Both the position numbers and the translations under genes were made by a program. This document shows positions 41,581-50,643 of a stretch of DNA of 64,000 bases, one piece after another (the first letter of the stretch is position 1; the number at the start of each line of letters is the position of its first letter). A model generated the notes under the pieces. It had not been told where the DNA came from and ran no database searches. It saw only the letters and a program-made list of their open reading frames with translations. Source of the stretch: Halorubrum sp. Atlit-26R (GTDB lineage Archaea; Halobacteriota; Halobacteria; Halobacteriales; Haloferacaceae); NCBI RefSeq assembly GCF_003666015.1, contig NZ_QPLT01000007.1, positions 124,001 to 188,000 on the forward strand, in the 5' to 3' direction.

Positions 41581-43803
41581 CTACTGGAAGCCGATCCGGC
41601 CGCCGGTGTCGCGGAGCGACTCGCCGCCGCCGCCCTTGAACTGCTCTCTCACGTCCTCGTAGTACGCGAGGATGTCGTCGTTGATCGTCGGGCGCACCGA
41701 CTCCATCGCGCGCCGGAAGTGCTTCATCTCCACCTCCTCGGCGTCGTCGTCGTCGCGGAGCGCCTCGATGGCGGCCTCGCGGGCGATCCCCTCCAAGTCG
41801 GAGCCGACGTAGCCGTCGGTGATCTCCGCGACCTCCCGGAGGCTCACGTCGGGCGCGAGCGGCGTGTTCTCGGTGTGGATGTCGAGGATCTGCTCGCGGC
41901 CCTCCTGGTCGGGCTGGCCGATCATCACGAGCCGGTCGAACCGCCCCGAGCGCAGCAGCGCCGGGTCGATCATGTCCGGCCGGTTGGTCGCGCCGATGAC
42001 CATCACGTCGCCCATGTCTTCGAGGCCGTCGAGCTCGGTCAGGAGCTGGTTGACGACGCGCTCGGAGACGTTGTTCCCCATCTCCTGCCCCCGAGAGGGC
42101 GCGAGGCTGTCGAGCTCGTCGAAGAAGATGATCGTCGGGCTCACCTGCCGGGCCTTCCGGAAGGTCTGTCTGATCGCCTTCTCCGACTCGCCGACCCACT
42201 TCGAGAGCAGCTGCGGTCCCCGCACCGAGATGAAGTTCGCGTTCGTCTCGTTGGCGACAGCCTTCGCCATCAGGGTCTTCCCGGTGCCGGGCGGGCCGTA
42301 CAGCAGCACGCCCTTCGGCGCGTCGACGCCCATCCGGTCGAACTTCTCCGGCGAGGTGAGCGGCCACTCCACCGACTCCTGGACCTGCTGTTTGGCGTCC
42401 TCCAGCCCGCCGACGTTGTCCCACGAGATTTTGGGGAGCTCGACGAGCACCTCCCGCATCGCCGACGGCTCCACCTCGTTGAGGGCGCCCGAGAAGTCGT
42501 CGCGCTTGACGATCATCCGGTCGATGAGGCTCGGGGGCACCTCCTCCTCGTCGAGGTCTATCTCGGGGAGGTAGCGCCGCAGCGCCTTCATCGCGGCCTC
42601 CTTCGTGAGGCTCTCGATGTCGGCGCCGACGAAGCCGTGCGTCTCGTCCGCGAGGTGATCGAGGCTCACGTCGTCCGAGAGCGGCATCCCGCGGGTGTGG
42701 ATCTGGAGTATCTCCTTCCGGCCCACCTCGTCGGGGACGCCGATCTCGATCTCGCGGTCGAACCGCCCGGGGCGGCGGAGCGCGGGGTCGACGCTGTCGA
42801 CGCGGTTCGTCGCCCCGATGACGATCACCTGTCCGCGCGTCTCCAGCCCGTCCATCATCGTCAGCAGCTGGGCGACGACGCGGCGCTCGACCTCGCCGGT
42901 GACGTCCTCGCGTTTGGGTGCGATCGAGTCGAGCTCGTCGATGAAGATGATCGAGGGCGACTCCTCTTTGGCGTCCTCGAATATCTCCCTGAGCTGCTGT
43001 TCGGACTCGCCGTAGTACTTCGAGATGATCTCGGGGCCGGCGATAGAGAAGAACGAGGCCGACGTCTCGTTGGCGACGGCCTTCGCGAGCAGGGTCTTCC
43101 CCGTGCCCGGCGGGCCGTGGAGCAGGACGCCCTGCGGCGGCTCGATCCCGAGCTTCGAGAAGATCTGCGGGTGTTTCATCGGCAGCTCGACCATCTCGCG
43201 GACGCGCTGGATCTCCGACTGGAGGCCGCCGATGTCCTCGTACGTGATTCCGCCGCCGGTCTTCTCGAACCCGGAGATCGGCTCCTCGCGCAGTTCGACC
43301 TCCGTGTCCTCGGTGATGAGACAGACGCCGTCGGGCTCCGTCTCGACCGCGATCAGCGGGATCGCCTGCCCGGGCGACCGCATGAACGGGTGGTTCGTCG
43401 AGGACATCACGGGGACGATGTCACGCTCGACGACCGGCCGCTTGAGGATCTGGCGTTTCACCATGCCGGCGGCGTCGGAGCCGAACTGGACCGACGCCTC
43501 CTCGGGCGGGGCCAAGACGAGCTTGTCGGCCTTCTCGGCCTCGGCCTTCCGGATGGTGACGCGCTCGCCGATGCCCACGTCGGCGTTCTGGCGGGTGAAG
43601 CCGTCCACGCGGACGGTGTCGGTGTTCCAGTCCTGGCGGTCGGCGCGCCAGACCTTCGCGGCGGTCGTCTCCGCGCCCTCTATCTCGATGATGTCGCCGG
43701 GCGAGAGCTTCAGGTGTAGCAGGGTGTCGGGGTCGAGTCGGGCGATGCCGCGCCCCGAGTCGTTCGGGTACGCCTTCGCCACTTCGAGTTGGACTTCGTT
43801 CAT
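41581..43803 (-). CDS. cdc48: Cdc48/VAT AAA+ ATPase
   Basis: A 740-residue hexameric unfoldase working with the proteasome. The N-domain (about 1-180) has the double-psi barrel start. D1 carries Walker A at 230-237 and Ile-Phe-Ile-Asp-Glu-Leu-Asp near 290. D2 carries a second Walker A near 503 and Ile-Phe-Phe-Asp-Glu-Leu-Asp near 563. Both domains have conserved arginine-finger regions. The protein is of normal archaeal length. ATG 43803 is chosen; the frame upstream has no coding features. Confidence 0.95.
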   Translation of the reverse strand: MNEVQLEVAKAYPNDSGRGIARLDPDTLLHLKLSPGDIIEIEGAETTAAKVWRADRQDWNTDTVRVDGFTRQNADVGIGERVTIRKAEAEKADKLVLAPPEEASVQFGSDAAGMVKRQILKRPVVERDIVPVMSSTNHPFMRSPGQAIPLIAVETEPDGVCLITEDTEVELREEPISGFEKTGGGITYEDIGGLQSEIQRVREMVELPMKHPQIFSKLGIEPPQGVLLHGPPGTGKTLLAKAVANETSASFFSIAGPEIISKYYGESEQQLREIFEDAKEESPSIIFIDELDSIAPKREDVTGEVERRVVAQLLTMMDGLETRGQVIVIGATNRVDSVDPALRRPGRFDREIEIGVPDEVGRKEILQIHTRGMPLSDDVSLDHLADETHGFVGADIESLTKEAAMKALRRYLPEIDLDEEEVPPSLIDRMIVKRDDFSGALNEVEPSAMREVLVELPKISWDNVGGLEDAKQQVQESVEWPLTSPEKFDRMGVDAPKGVLLYGPPGTGKTLMAKAVANETNANFISVRGPQLLSKWVGESEKAIRQTFRKARQVSPTIIFFDELDSLAPSRGQEMGNNVSERVVNQLLTELDGLEDMGDVMVIGATNRPDMIDPALLRSGRFDRLVMIGQPDQEGREQILDIHTENTPLAPDVSLREVAEITDGYVGSDLEGIAREAAIEALRDDDDAEEVEMKHFRRAMESVRPTINDDILAYYEDVREQFKGGGGESLRDTGGRIGFQ

Positions 43804-44029
43804 GGTTCCTCGCGGGGGATGGTCGTATCTGGACCCGGTCCGGGAATAAGCCTGTTGCCCGTACCGCCGCCGGTCCGTCCCGAGCGACTGGCGCCCGCGG
43901 AACGTTGTGTTATCATATAGCACGGTACGGAGTCCGCTCTTAAAACCCCGTCGTAAGCGTGCGTTTTCGCCGTGGATCCGCGGCCGGCCGCGACGGACGT
44001 TTTTTGCCCGCTCGGGGTCACGTTCGGTC

Positions 44030-44218
44030 GTGTTCGACTCCCTCTCCGACCCGATGCGATCACTCCTCTCGCGGCTCGCCTTCCTCGTCGTCGGCGCCCT
44101 CGTCGGCACCGCACTGTACGCCCTCGATATCGCCGGTTTCCTCGCTGTCGCGCTTGCGGCCGTCGCGTTCGTGGTCGTCGGCGAGCTGTACCTGTTCGCG
44201 ACCGGCGGCGATTTATAA
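44030..44218 (+). CDS. Short two-helix membrane protein ending in repeat D
   Basis: A 62-residue frame from GTG 44030 (or ATG 44054). Two hydrophobic helices (about 13-31 and 34-56) are followed by the last residues Gly-Gly-Asp-Leu and a TAA. The stop codon is part of the TTTATAAAT box that bounds structured repeat D, so the insertion may have set the end of this gene. The function is unknown. Confidence 0.5.
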   Translation: MFDSLSDPMRSLLSRLAFLVVGALVGTALYALDIAGFLAVALAAVAFVVVGELYLFATGGDL

Positions 44219-44586
44219 ATAGCAACGACGACTTGCGGTGGCGCGTGCCTGCGAGCGGCCGGAGCGAAGCGGAGGCCGCGAGGAGCACGCGCGAGGGAGT
44301 CAGTCGCCGGAGCGAAGCGACGGCGACTGACGAGGCTGGGGAGGCGTGAGGTGCGGTTGCGGTGCTGTGCGGGGCGGGACTCAAAGGGGCAGCCGCGAGG
44401 ACGAAGACGCGCGACGCAAGGACCGCAGGGAGCGAGTGAAACGAGCGACTGAGGACCGCAGCGAGCGCATCGAGTCCTCGCGGCTGGGGCTTTGGAGATG
44501 TTCGCCGTCGATCCGCGGTCAGCTACTTATAAACGAGCGGCTGGGATTTCGGCGGTGTTCAGCGTAGCGTCGTTATCTATTTATAA
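44213..44586 (-). repeat. Structured intergenic repeat, copy D (reversed)
   Basis: The ends are near-perfect inverted repeats (44213-44230 against 44568-44586), giving 374 bp, the same size as copy A. The stems are 44392-44402/44474-44484 (11 bp, with a changed outer loop), 44299-44308/44322-44331 (10 bp) and 44241-44248/44285-44292 capped by 44255-44260/44274-44279. Leader modules carry TTATAA at 44527 and 44581, and another such box lies outside at 44613. Confidence 0.85.
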
Positions 44587-44686
44587 GTAATAAACGGCCA
44601 CTCGCCGGACACTTATAAATGGATATCCGACCGATTCGGCGGCGTCAATCCCGAGGTATTTGTCCGCCAGTCGCCTCGGACGCACC

Positions 44687-46072
44687 ATGCGAACGCTCGT
44701 CTTCGACGGTCGGACCGGCGCGGCCGGCGACATGATCTGCGCCGCGCTGATCGCGGCCGGCGCCGACTCCGACGTCCTCGCCCCCGTGAGCGACGCGCTT
44801 CCGGTTCGGTACGAGATCGGCGAGACGGAGAAGAACGGGATCCGAGCGACGACCGTGGACGTACTCGTCGATGGTGACGACGATGCGGTCGAGGCTGACG
44901 CGGACCGCGTTCACGGCCACGACCACGATCACAGTCACGACCACGATCACAGTCACGACCACGACCACAGTCACGAACACCCGCACGAATCGGACGCCTC
45001 CGGTGCCGCCGAACCGGCCGAGGGCGCCGGCGTCCACCGCTCCTACCGCGAGGTGGCCGACCTCGTCGAGTCGATGGACCTCCCCGACGGAGTCGAGTCG
45101 ACCGCGCTCGACGCCTTCGAACTGCTCGGCCGCGCGGAGGCGTCGGTCCACGGCACCGACCTCGACGAGACCCACTTCCACGAGGTGGGCGCTGACGACG
45201 CGATAGCCGACGTGGTCGGCGCGGCGCTGCTACTGAACGATCTCGACCCCGAGCGCGTGGTCACGACGCCGGTCGCCGCCGGCGGCGGGACCGTCGAGAT
45301 GAGCCACGGGACGTACCCGGTCCCGGCTCCGGCGACGACCGAGATCGCGACCCGGGCCGACTTCCGGATCGTCGGCGGGCCGATCGACCGCGAACTGCTC
45401 ACGCCCACGGGCGCCGCGATCCTCGGCGCGGTCGCCGAGGGCGTCGACGCAGTCCCGGACCTCGCCGTCGAGCACGCGGGATACGGCGCCGGCGACGCCG
45501 ACTTCGAGGCGCACCCGAACGTCCTCCGCACGCTCGTCGGCGACGGGGGACACGACGCGCACGCGGACCGCGCTCGCGCGGGCGCCTCCGACGGCGCGCT
45601 CGTCCGCGACGACATCGCCGTCTTGGAAACGAACCTCGACGACGCCGCGCCGGAGGTCCTCGGCGGGCTTCAGGAGACGCTCAAACGCGCCGGAGCGCGA
45701 GACGTGACGATCGTTCCGACGACGATGAAGAAGTCCCGACCCGGTCACCTCGTCAAGGTGATCTGTAAGCCGGCGGACGCCGAGGCGGTCGCGGAGCGAC
45801 TCGCCCGGGAGACGGGCACGCTCGGCGTGCGACAGTCGGGGGCGAGCCACCGCTGGATCGCCGAGCGCGAGTTCGAGACGGCGACGCTGCGGATCGACGG
45901 CACGGCCTACGAGGTGGCCGTGAAGGTCGCCTCGACGACCGACGGGGAGACCTACGACGTCAGCGGGGAGTACGACGACGCGGCCGCTGTCGCCGAGGCG
46001 ACGGGCCTCCCGATCCGAGAGGTGCTCCGACGGGCCGAAGCCGAGGTGCGGGAGCGGCTCGCCGAGGAATAG
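44687..46072 (+). CDS. larC: LarC-type nickel-pincer cofactor synthesis protein
   Basis: A 461-residue protein that inserts nickel into the pyridinium pincer cofactor used by LarA-type racemases. The N-terminal Phe-Asp-Gly-Arg-Thr-Gly-Ala-Ala-Gly-Asp-Met block and the later His-Phe-His-Glu-Val-Gly and Leu-Glu-Thr-Asn-Leu-Asp-Asp motifs identify the family. A His-rich linker (about residues 75-103) of Asp-His pairs is encoded by three 18-bp tandem units (44918-44971) and probably binds Ni2+. No larA, larB or larE is in the window. ATG 44687 is chosen. Confidence 0.9.
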   Translation: MRTLVFDGRTGAAGDMICAALIAAGADSDVLAPVSDALPVRYEIGETEKNGIRATTVDVLVDGDDDAVEADADRVHGHDHDHSHDHDHSHDHDHSHEHPHESDASGAAEPAEGAGVHRSYREVADLVESMDLPDGVESTALDAFELLGRAEASVHGTDLDETHFHEVGADDAIADVVGAALLLNDLDPERVVTTPVAAGGGTVEMSHGTYPVPAPATTEIATRADFRIVGGPIDRELLTPTGAAILGAVAEGVDAVPDLAVEHAGYGAGDADFEAHPNVLRTLVGDGGHDAHADRARAGASDGALVRDDIAVLETNLDDAAPEVLGGLQETLKRAGARDVTIVPTTMKKSRPGHLVKVICKPADAEAVAERLARETGTLGVRQSGASHRWIAEREFETATLRIDGTAYEVAVKVASTTDGETYDVSGEYDDAAAVAEATGLPIREVLRRAEAEVRERLAEE

Positions 46073-46099
46073 CCGGGACCAGCCTCCGCGACCGCCCCG

Positions 46100-46432
46100 T
46101 CAGTCGGGCGGGTCGACGCGCTCGACGCGCTCGGGGTCGACGCCGAACCCGTCGGCGAGGCGCTCCCGGACGCGGTCCGCGACGAACTCCGCCGCGGCGT
46201 CGAACTCGCCGTCGGGCGCCGCCCCCTCGTCGACCGCGAGGGTGGCGACCGCCTCGACCGTGGTGTCGTTGAGGCCGGGCCGGAGGCCGGCGATCTCCAG
46301 CTCCTCGACGCTGAGGCCGTCGATTCGTTCGATCTGTGCTCTGGCGCCGGCGGCGAGGTCGCCGGCGGCCGCCTGCGAGACGCGGACGGTCACCGTAGCC
46401 TCGACCGACGGCGTGTGGATGGCTGCCGCCAT
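46100..46432 (-). CDS. Hypothetical protein, possible tail of a decayed gene
   Basis: A 110-residue frame from ATG 46432. It has alternating beta and helix (Ala-Thr-Val-Thr-Val-Arg-Val, then Glu-Phe-Val-Ala-Asp-Arg-Val-Arg) and an acidic character, but no recognised family. Coding-like text continues upstream in the same and another frame (Gly-Asp-Glu-Val-Val-Gly-Gly-Ala-Phe-Glu-Glu-Ala-Asp), so this may be the 3' part of a longer gene broken by a frameshift near 46497 and a stop near 46652. Confidence 0.45.
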   Translation of the reverse strand: MAAAIHTPSVEATVTVRVSQAAAGDLAAGARAQIERIDGLSVEELEIAGLRPGLNDTTVEAVATLAVDEGAAPDGEFDAAAEFVADRVRERLADGFGVDPERVERVDPPD

Positions 46433-46764
46433 ACGCCCTCGCCGCGAGTCGAACGCGGCGCGGACGGTCGGCTCCCGGTCGAACCCGGGAACGACCGGTC
46501 CGCCTCCTCGAACGCCCCGCCGACGACCTCGTCGCCGGCGGCGCTCGCGAGGGTGACGGTCGTCCGACTCGACGCGCGCGACGGACAGCGGCGGCTGGAG
46601 AGAACGGGAAATGGTCCGTCCCGCGGGGAAACCTCCCCAGCCGACGCGCGTCACGCGGTCGGGCGGACGGACCGTAGGTTCGGAATCCCGTAGCCGGTCC
46701 CGGTCCACCCGAGGAACGCGACGCTCGCGGACCGCACGAGCGTCGAGAGGGTGGAGCGGGTCAT
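46433..46764 (-). pseudogene. Possible 5' remnant of the gene at 46100-46432
   Basis: From ATG 46764 a 37-codon frame reads Met-Thr-Arg-Ser-Thr-Leu and stops at TGA (near 46652). The same frame continues after the stop with GC-rich third positions to about 46497, where the coding signal moves to the frame of 46100-46432. This fits a decayed gene, but GC-rich random sequence can mimic it. The rest of the gap to aspS (46765-46978) holds only an A/T-rich stretch (46811-46835). Confidence 0.3.
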
Positions 46765-46978
46765 GGTCGGGATCCGCGGCGCGGGGTGCGCCGTTGTTCA
46801 CTCGATATGCCGGTTTTGTATTAAAATTATGTTAGTTATGCGACCACATGACACGGTGTGCGCGAGCCGAGAGCCGCCGAGAATCCGCCGGAGCGGCCGC
46901 GGGCGAGCCGTTCCGTCGACGCCGAGACGACAGGCCTATGCCGAACGCCCGACCAGTTGCGCGTAAGCAGTCACCGTC

Positions 46979-48283
46979 ATGATCGAGCGCATTCACACGT
47001 CGGACGTCGAACCGGACGCGGACGAGGTCGCCATCGCCGGCCACGTCCACGAGATCCGCGACCTGGGAGGCCTCGTCTTCCTCATCGTGCGCGACCGCGA
47101 GGGACTCATCCAGATCGTCTTCAAGGAGGAGCGCGAGCCGGAGCTGTTCGAGGCCGTCCAGGACGTCGGCGCCGAGGACGTGGTCCGCGTCGTCGGCGAG
47201 CCGCTGGAGAGCGACCAGGCGCCCGGCGGCGTCGAGATCTCCCCCACCGAGTACGAGGTCATCGACGAGGCCGACTCCCCGCTCCCGCTGGAGATCTCGA
47301 AGGACATCGAGGTCGACCTCTCGACCCGGCTCGACAACCGCGCGCTCGACCTCCGGAAGCCGGAGACGCTCGCGGTGTTCACCCTCCGATCCGAGCTCAT
47401 CACCGCGATGGAGGAGTGGTTCGAAGACGAAGGGTACGTCGACATCAAGACGCCGCTGATCTCGAAGGGCGGCGCCGAGGGCGGCGCCGAGCTGTTCCCG
47501 ATCCTCTACTACAACCAGGACGCGTTCCTCTCGCAGAGCCCCCAGCTGTACAAGCAGATGCTGATGGCCTCGGGCTACGAGGCGGTCTACGAGACCGGTA
47601 CCGCGTTCCGCGCCGAGGACTTCGCCACCTCCCGGCACGTCTCCGAGATCGCGATGTTCGACGTGGAGCTGGCGTACATCGACGACCACGACGACGTGAT
47701 GGACGTCCAGGAGGAGTCGCTGCGCTACGCGCTCCGCGAGGTCGCGGAGAACGCCGAGCGCGAACTCGACCTGCTCGACGTCGACCTCGACGTGCCCGAA
47801 GACGACTTCCCGCGGATCACCTTCGACGAGGCGCTCGACATCCTCGAGACCGAGTACGGCCACTTCCCGGACGACCCGACCGACCTCGACACGAAAGGGG
47901 AGAAGCTGCTCGGCGAGCACTTCGAGGAGCAGGGGCATCCCGCGTTCTTCGTCGTCGGCTACCCCGACGAGAAGTTCTACTACATGCAGGACGTGCCGGA
48001 CGACGAGATCGCCTCCCGGAAGTTCGACCTCATTTATAAAGGACAGGAGCTCTCCTCCGGCGGCCAGCGCGAGCACGACGTCGAGCGCATGGTCGAAGTG
48101 ATGGAAGAGGAGGGCGTCGAGACCGCGAACTTCGAGTTCTACATCGAGGCGCTGAGCTACGGCACGCCCCCGCACGGCGGCTACGGGCTCGGCATCGACC
48201 GCCTCGTCCAGAAGGTCGCCGGCCTCAGCAACATCAAGGAGGCGATCATGTTCCCGCGCGACCCGAACCGGCTGGAGCCGTAG
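46979..48283 (+). CDS. aspS: Aspartyl-tRNA synthetase, archaeal type
   Basis: A 434-residue class II synthetase. The N-terminal OB-fold anticodon domain (about 1-105) is followed by motif 1 near 135-150, motif 2 ([11 protein letters not shown] near 210) and motif 3 (Gly-Leu-Gly-Ile-Asp-Arg-Leu near 402). The archaeal type often also charges tRNA-Asn (non-discriminating), which cannot be judged here. ATG 46979 is well placed. Confidence 0.95.
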   Translation: MIERIHTSDVEPDADEVAIAGHVHEIRDLGGLVFLIVRDREGLIQIVFKEEREPELFEAVQDVGAEDVVRVVGEPLESDQAPGGVEISPTEYEVIDEADSPLPLEISKDIEVDLSTRLDNRALDLRKPETLAVFTLRSELITAMEEWFEDEGYVDIKTPLISKGGAEGGAELFPILYYNQDAFLSQSPQLYKQMLMASGYEAVYETGTAFRAEDFATSRHVSEIAMFDVELAYIDDHDDVMDVQEESLRYALREVAENAERELDLLDVDLDVPEDDFPRITFDEALDILETEYGHFPDDPTDLDTKGEKLLGEHFEEQGHPAFFVVGYPDEKFYYMQDVPDDEIASRKFDLIYKGQELSSGGQREHDVERMVEVMEEEGVETANFEFYIEALSYGTPPHGGYGLGIDRLVQKVAGLSNIKEAIMFPRDPNRLEP

Positions 48284-48545
48284 GAGGCGCGATCCGTTCC
48301 GGTTCGTTCCGGTTCGCGGCGCGGGCGTGGCGGCGTCTCTCCCGCCGACCGCGCGAGCGACGTTCGACTCGCCGCGCGAGCGGATTTTCCTCGGTTGGCG
48401 CTGGTGTTCTTTTATAAACACTCCCTCGTATCAGGTGGAACCGCCATCAGGGCTTCTTCCGACGATTAAACCGGATTAAATCGGACGAAAATCGGCTGAA
48501 CGGCTTGCGTCATTAAAGGGGATAGGGGCCCGAGCCCGAGTCGCA

Positions 48546-48845
48546 ATGAACGCACTCCGAACGGCGCTGCTCGTGGCGCTGGCCACGGTTGTACTGATCG
48601 GGACCGGCGCAGCCGCCGGTGCCGTCGCGGCGACGCCCGGGCCGGACAACGCCTCCGGCGACGCGGGCCCGCCGAGCGACCTCCCGGACCAGGTGCCCGA
48701 CTTCGTCGGCGGGGTCCTCGACAGCGTGAACGAGTTCCTCGACGGCGGGGTCGACGACCTCGGCGAGACCGTGAGCGACATCGCCGGGAACGGGGCCGGC
48801 GAGGGTGATGCGGACGACGGAACCGACGCCGACGGGGGTGCGTAA
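48546..48845 (+). CDS. Small secreted protein, unknown
   Basis: A 99-residue protein. The N-terminus has a signal-peptide-like hydrophobic stretch (about 6-30). The rest is acidic, Gly/Asp-rich, with an amphipathic segment Phe-Val-Gly-Gly-Val-Leu-Asp-Ser-Val-Asn-Glu-Phe-Leu. Its stop is separated by one base from the GTG of the next gene (DUF4382 lipoprotein), so the two are likely an operon. The function is unknown. Confidence 0.6.
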   Translation: MNALRTALLVALATVVLIGTGAAAGAVAATPGPDNASGDAGPPSDLPDQVPDFVGGVLDSVNEFLDGGVDDLGETVSDIAGNGAGEGDADDGTDADGGA

Positions 48846-48846
48846 C

Positions 48847-49557
48847 GTGACGGACCACGCGCTCGACCGCCGGACCTACCTACGGGCGACCGGCGCCGCC
48901 GCGCTCGCGTCCGTCGGCCTCGCCGGCTGCGTCGGCCGGGCGAGCGGCACGCTCGCGACGCGGGTGACCGACCAGCCGGCGGACATCGACGACTTCGAGT
49001 CGCTCGTCGTCACCGTCGAGGGATTCTGGCTCGGGCCGGAGGGCGCCGAGCCCGACGACGACGGAGACGACGCGGACGGCAGCGAGACCGACGACGGCGA
49101 CGATTCGGACGACGGCGACGGTGAGACCTCCGGCGGCAACGAGACCGACGGGGAGGAGGACGAAGCGGGTCGCGAGTACTTCGAGTTCGACGAGGCGCAG
49201 GAGGCCGACCTCGTCGAGCTCCAGAACGGCGAGACGCAGCTGATCGACGAGCGAGAGCTCCAGACGGGGGAGTACCCGTACCTCCAGCTCGACGTGTCGT
49301 CGGCGGACGGGACGCTCACCGACGGGAGCGACGCGACCGTCGACCTCCCGGGCAACGCGCCGCTGAAGTTCAACGAGTCGTTCGAGATCCGAGAGAACGC
49401 CCGGACGACCTTCACCGCCGACTTCGCGCCGGTGTTGCGCGGGAACGGCCGCTACCTCCTCCGACCGGTGCCGAGCGGCATCGAGGTGGAGTACGAGGAG
49501 TCGGCGGGCTCGGCGGGCGACGGATCGAGCGGCGGCAACGAGACCGACGACTCGTAG
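48847..49557 (+). CDS. DUF4382-domain lipoprotein
   Basis: A 236-residue exported lipoprotein starting with GTG 48847. The signal region (Asp-Arg-Arg-Thr-Tyr-Leu-Arg-Ala, then Ala-Gly-Cys near residue 26) precedes a beta-sandwich of the DUF4382 kind (Asp-Gln-Pro-Ala-Asp-Ile-Asp-Asp-Phe to Val-Thr-Val-Glu-Gly-Phe-Trp). An Asp/Glu/Gly-rich insert (about 65-112) breaks the domain. The C-terminal strands end in an acidic Ser/Gly tail. The function is unknown. Confidence 0.8.
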   Translation: MTDHALDRRTYLRATGAAALASVGLAGCVGRASGTLATRVTDQPADIDDFESLVVTVEGFWLGPEGAEPDDDGDDADGSETDDGDDSDDGDGETSGGNETDGEEDEAGREYFEFDEAQEADLVELQNGETQLIDERELQTGEYPYLQLDVSSADGTLTDGSDATVDLPGNAPLKFNESFEIRENARTTFTADFAPVLRGNGRYLLRPVPSGIEVEYEESAGSAGDGSSGGNETDDS

Positions 49558-49877
49558 CGACGCCGCAGTCCCCCGGTCCCCCGTTGGAGCCGCGGCCGCG
49601 CCCGTCGCTCGCGCGGAGCGAGCGCGGCCCGCGCCGCGGCTTCGGGGTCAGGGCTGGGTCGGTTCCCGGGATTCGGGGACCGGGGGAATGCGCGCGCCGT
49701 TGCGGTCGGTCCCCGAGTCGAGGCACACGACGCCGTCAGAGGCACACGACGCCGTCAGAGGCACACGACGCCGTCAGAGGCACACGACCCGCACGATCGC
49801 CCGCGCGACGACGCGTTCGGGCGGTCTTCGCTTTCTCCGATCCGTTCGGTGTTTCCGCGTTTTTATATCGTACCGAG
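49558..49877. other. Intergenic gap with tandem repeat
   Basis: I see no supported gene in these 320 bases. The main feature is a 19-bp tandem repeat at 49720-49788. The flanking genes face each other, so no promoter is expected. Confidence 0.6.
49720..49788. repeat. 19-bp tandem repeat, 3.6 copies
   Basis: Units begin at 49720, 49739, 49758 and 49777 and match without change (core AGGCACACGACGCCGTCA). The repeat is head-to-tail with no spacers, so it is a minisatellite and not a CRISPR array. Confidence 0.9.
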
Positions 49878-50567
49878 TCAGGCCGGCGCCGCGTCGGACC
49901 GCAGGAACGTCCGGTAGAACGGTCCGGCGAGCACCAGCGCGCCGACCGCGGCCATGCCGACGAGTACGGTTGGGTCGACGAGCGACCCGCTCGCCGCGAG
50001 GCGGTCGAGCGAGACGCCGACCGCGACCCCGCCGACGACCCACGGCAGTTCGCCGAGCGCCGTGCCGAGGAGGAGCGGTCGGAGCCCGACGCCCGCGGCC
50101 GCGGCCCCGACCGTCACGGCGTCGGAGGGGAGCGGCAGCAGGCGGGTCCCGGCCACGGCGCGCACGCTGCCCGACTCCGCCGCGAAGCGCTCCCCGGCCC
50201 GACAGAACCGGTCTGCGATGCCCGGCTCCTCGCCCGTCTCGGAGCCGTCGCGGAGTCTGAGCCGCCCCGCCCGAGCGAGCGCGTACGGCGGGAGCGCGGT
50301 GCCGACGACGAGCGCCAGCGCGAACGGGGCCCCGACCCAGCCGTACCCGAAGCCGACGGCGACGGCGAGCAGCGTCGTCGGCCACGCGAGCAGGGGCCGC
50401 ACGGCGGCGAGCGCGACGACGGCGACCCCGAACCGGAGCGGGTCCGTCGCGAGCCACCGGAGCCGCGAGAGCGCCGCCTCGGGGGAGACCGCGAGCGCGA
50501 GCGCCGCCAGCGCGGCGACGACGGCGCCTGCGACCGCGTACCGTCCGAGCGTCGACCGGCGATTCAC
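49878..50567 (-). CDS. TVP38/TMEM64-family (VTT domain) membrane protein
   Basis: A 229-residue polytopic protein with five or six hydrophobic segments. The VTT signature is present: Gly-Phe-Gly-Tyr-Gly-Trp-Val-Gly near 72, Thr-Arg-Leu-Leu-Pro-Leu-Pro-Ser-Asp near 141 and Gly-Thr-Ala-Leu-Gly-Glu-Leu-Pro-Trp near 167. The family is linked to lipid scrambling or small-molecule movement, and its archaeal role is unclear. Confidence 0.8.
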   Translation of the reverse strand: MNRRSTLGRYAVAGAVVAALAALALAVSPEAALSRLRWLATDPLRFGVAVVALAAVRPLLAWPTTLLAVAVGFGYGWVGAPFALALVVGTALPPYALARAGRLRLRDGSETGEEPGIADRFCRAGERFAAESGSVRAVAGTRLLPLPSDAVTVGAAAAGVGLRPLLLGTALGELPWVVGGVAVGVSLDRLAASGSLVDPTVLVGMAAVGALVLAGPFYRTFLRSDAAPA

Positions 50568-50643
50568 GCTCCCGAGTCCGCGGGCGCCCGGTAAACGCTT
50601 TGTGGGCGCGGTCGAGCGGGAGCCGAATGCGTTCGCGTCCGGC

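Noticed and set aside
41518-43719. A 733-codon plus-strand frame opposite cdc48
   Set aside because: Shadow of a clear Cdc48 gene; no recognisable motifs.
44918-44971. CRISPR-like or regulatory tandem repeat
   Set aside because: The 18-bp units are in frame inside larC and encode its histidine-rich linker.
48412-48421. Another structured-repeat copy at TTTTATAAAC
   Set aside because: Only the TATA-like box is present; none of the stems or the conserved core follows. The same holds for the box at 62266-62274.
49720-49788. CRISPR array
   Set aside because: The 19-bp units are directly adjacent with no spacers, and no cas gene is present.
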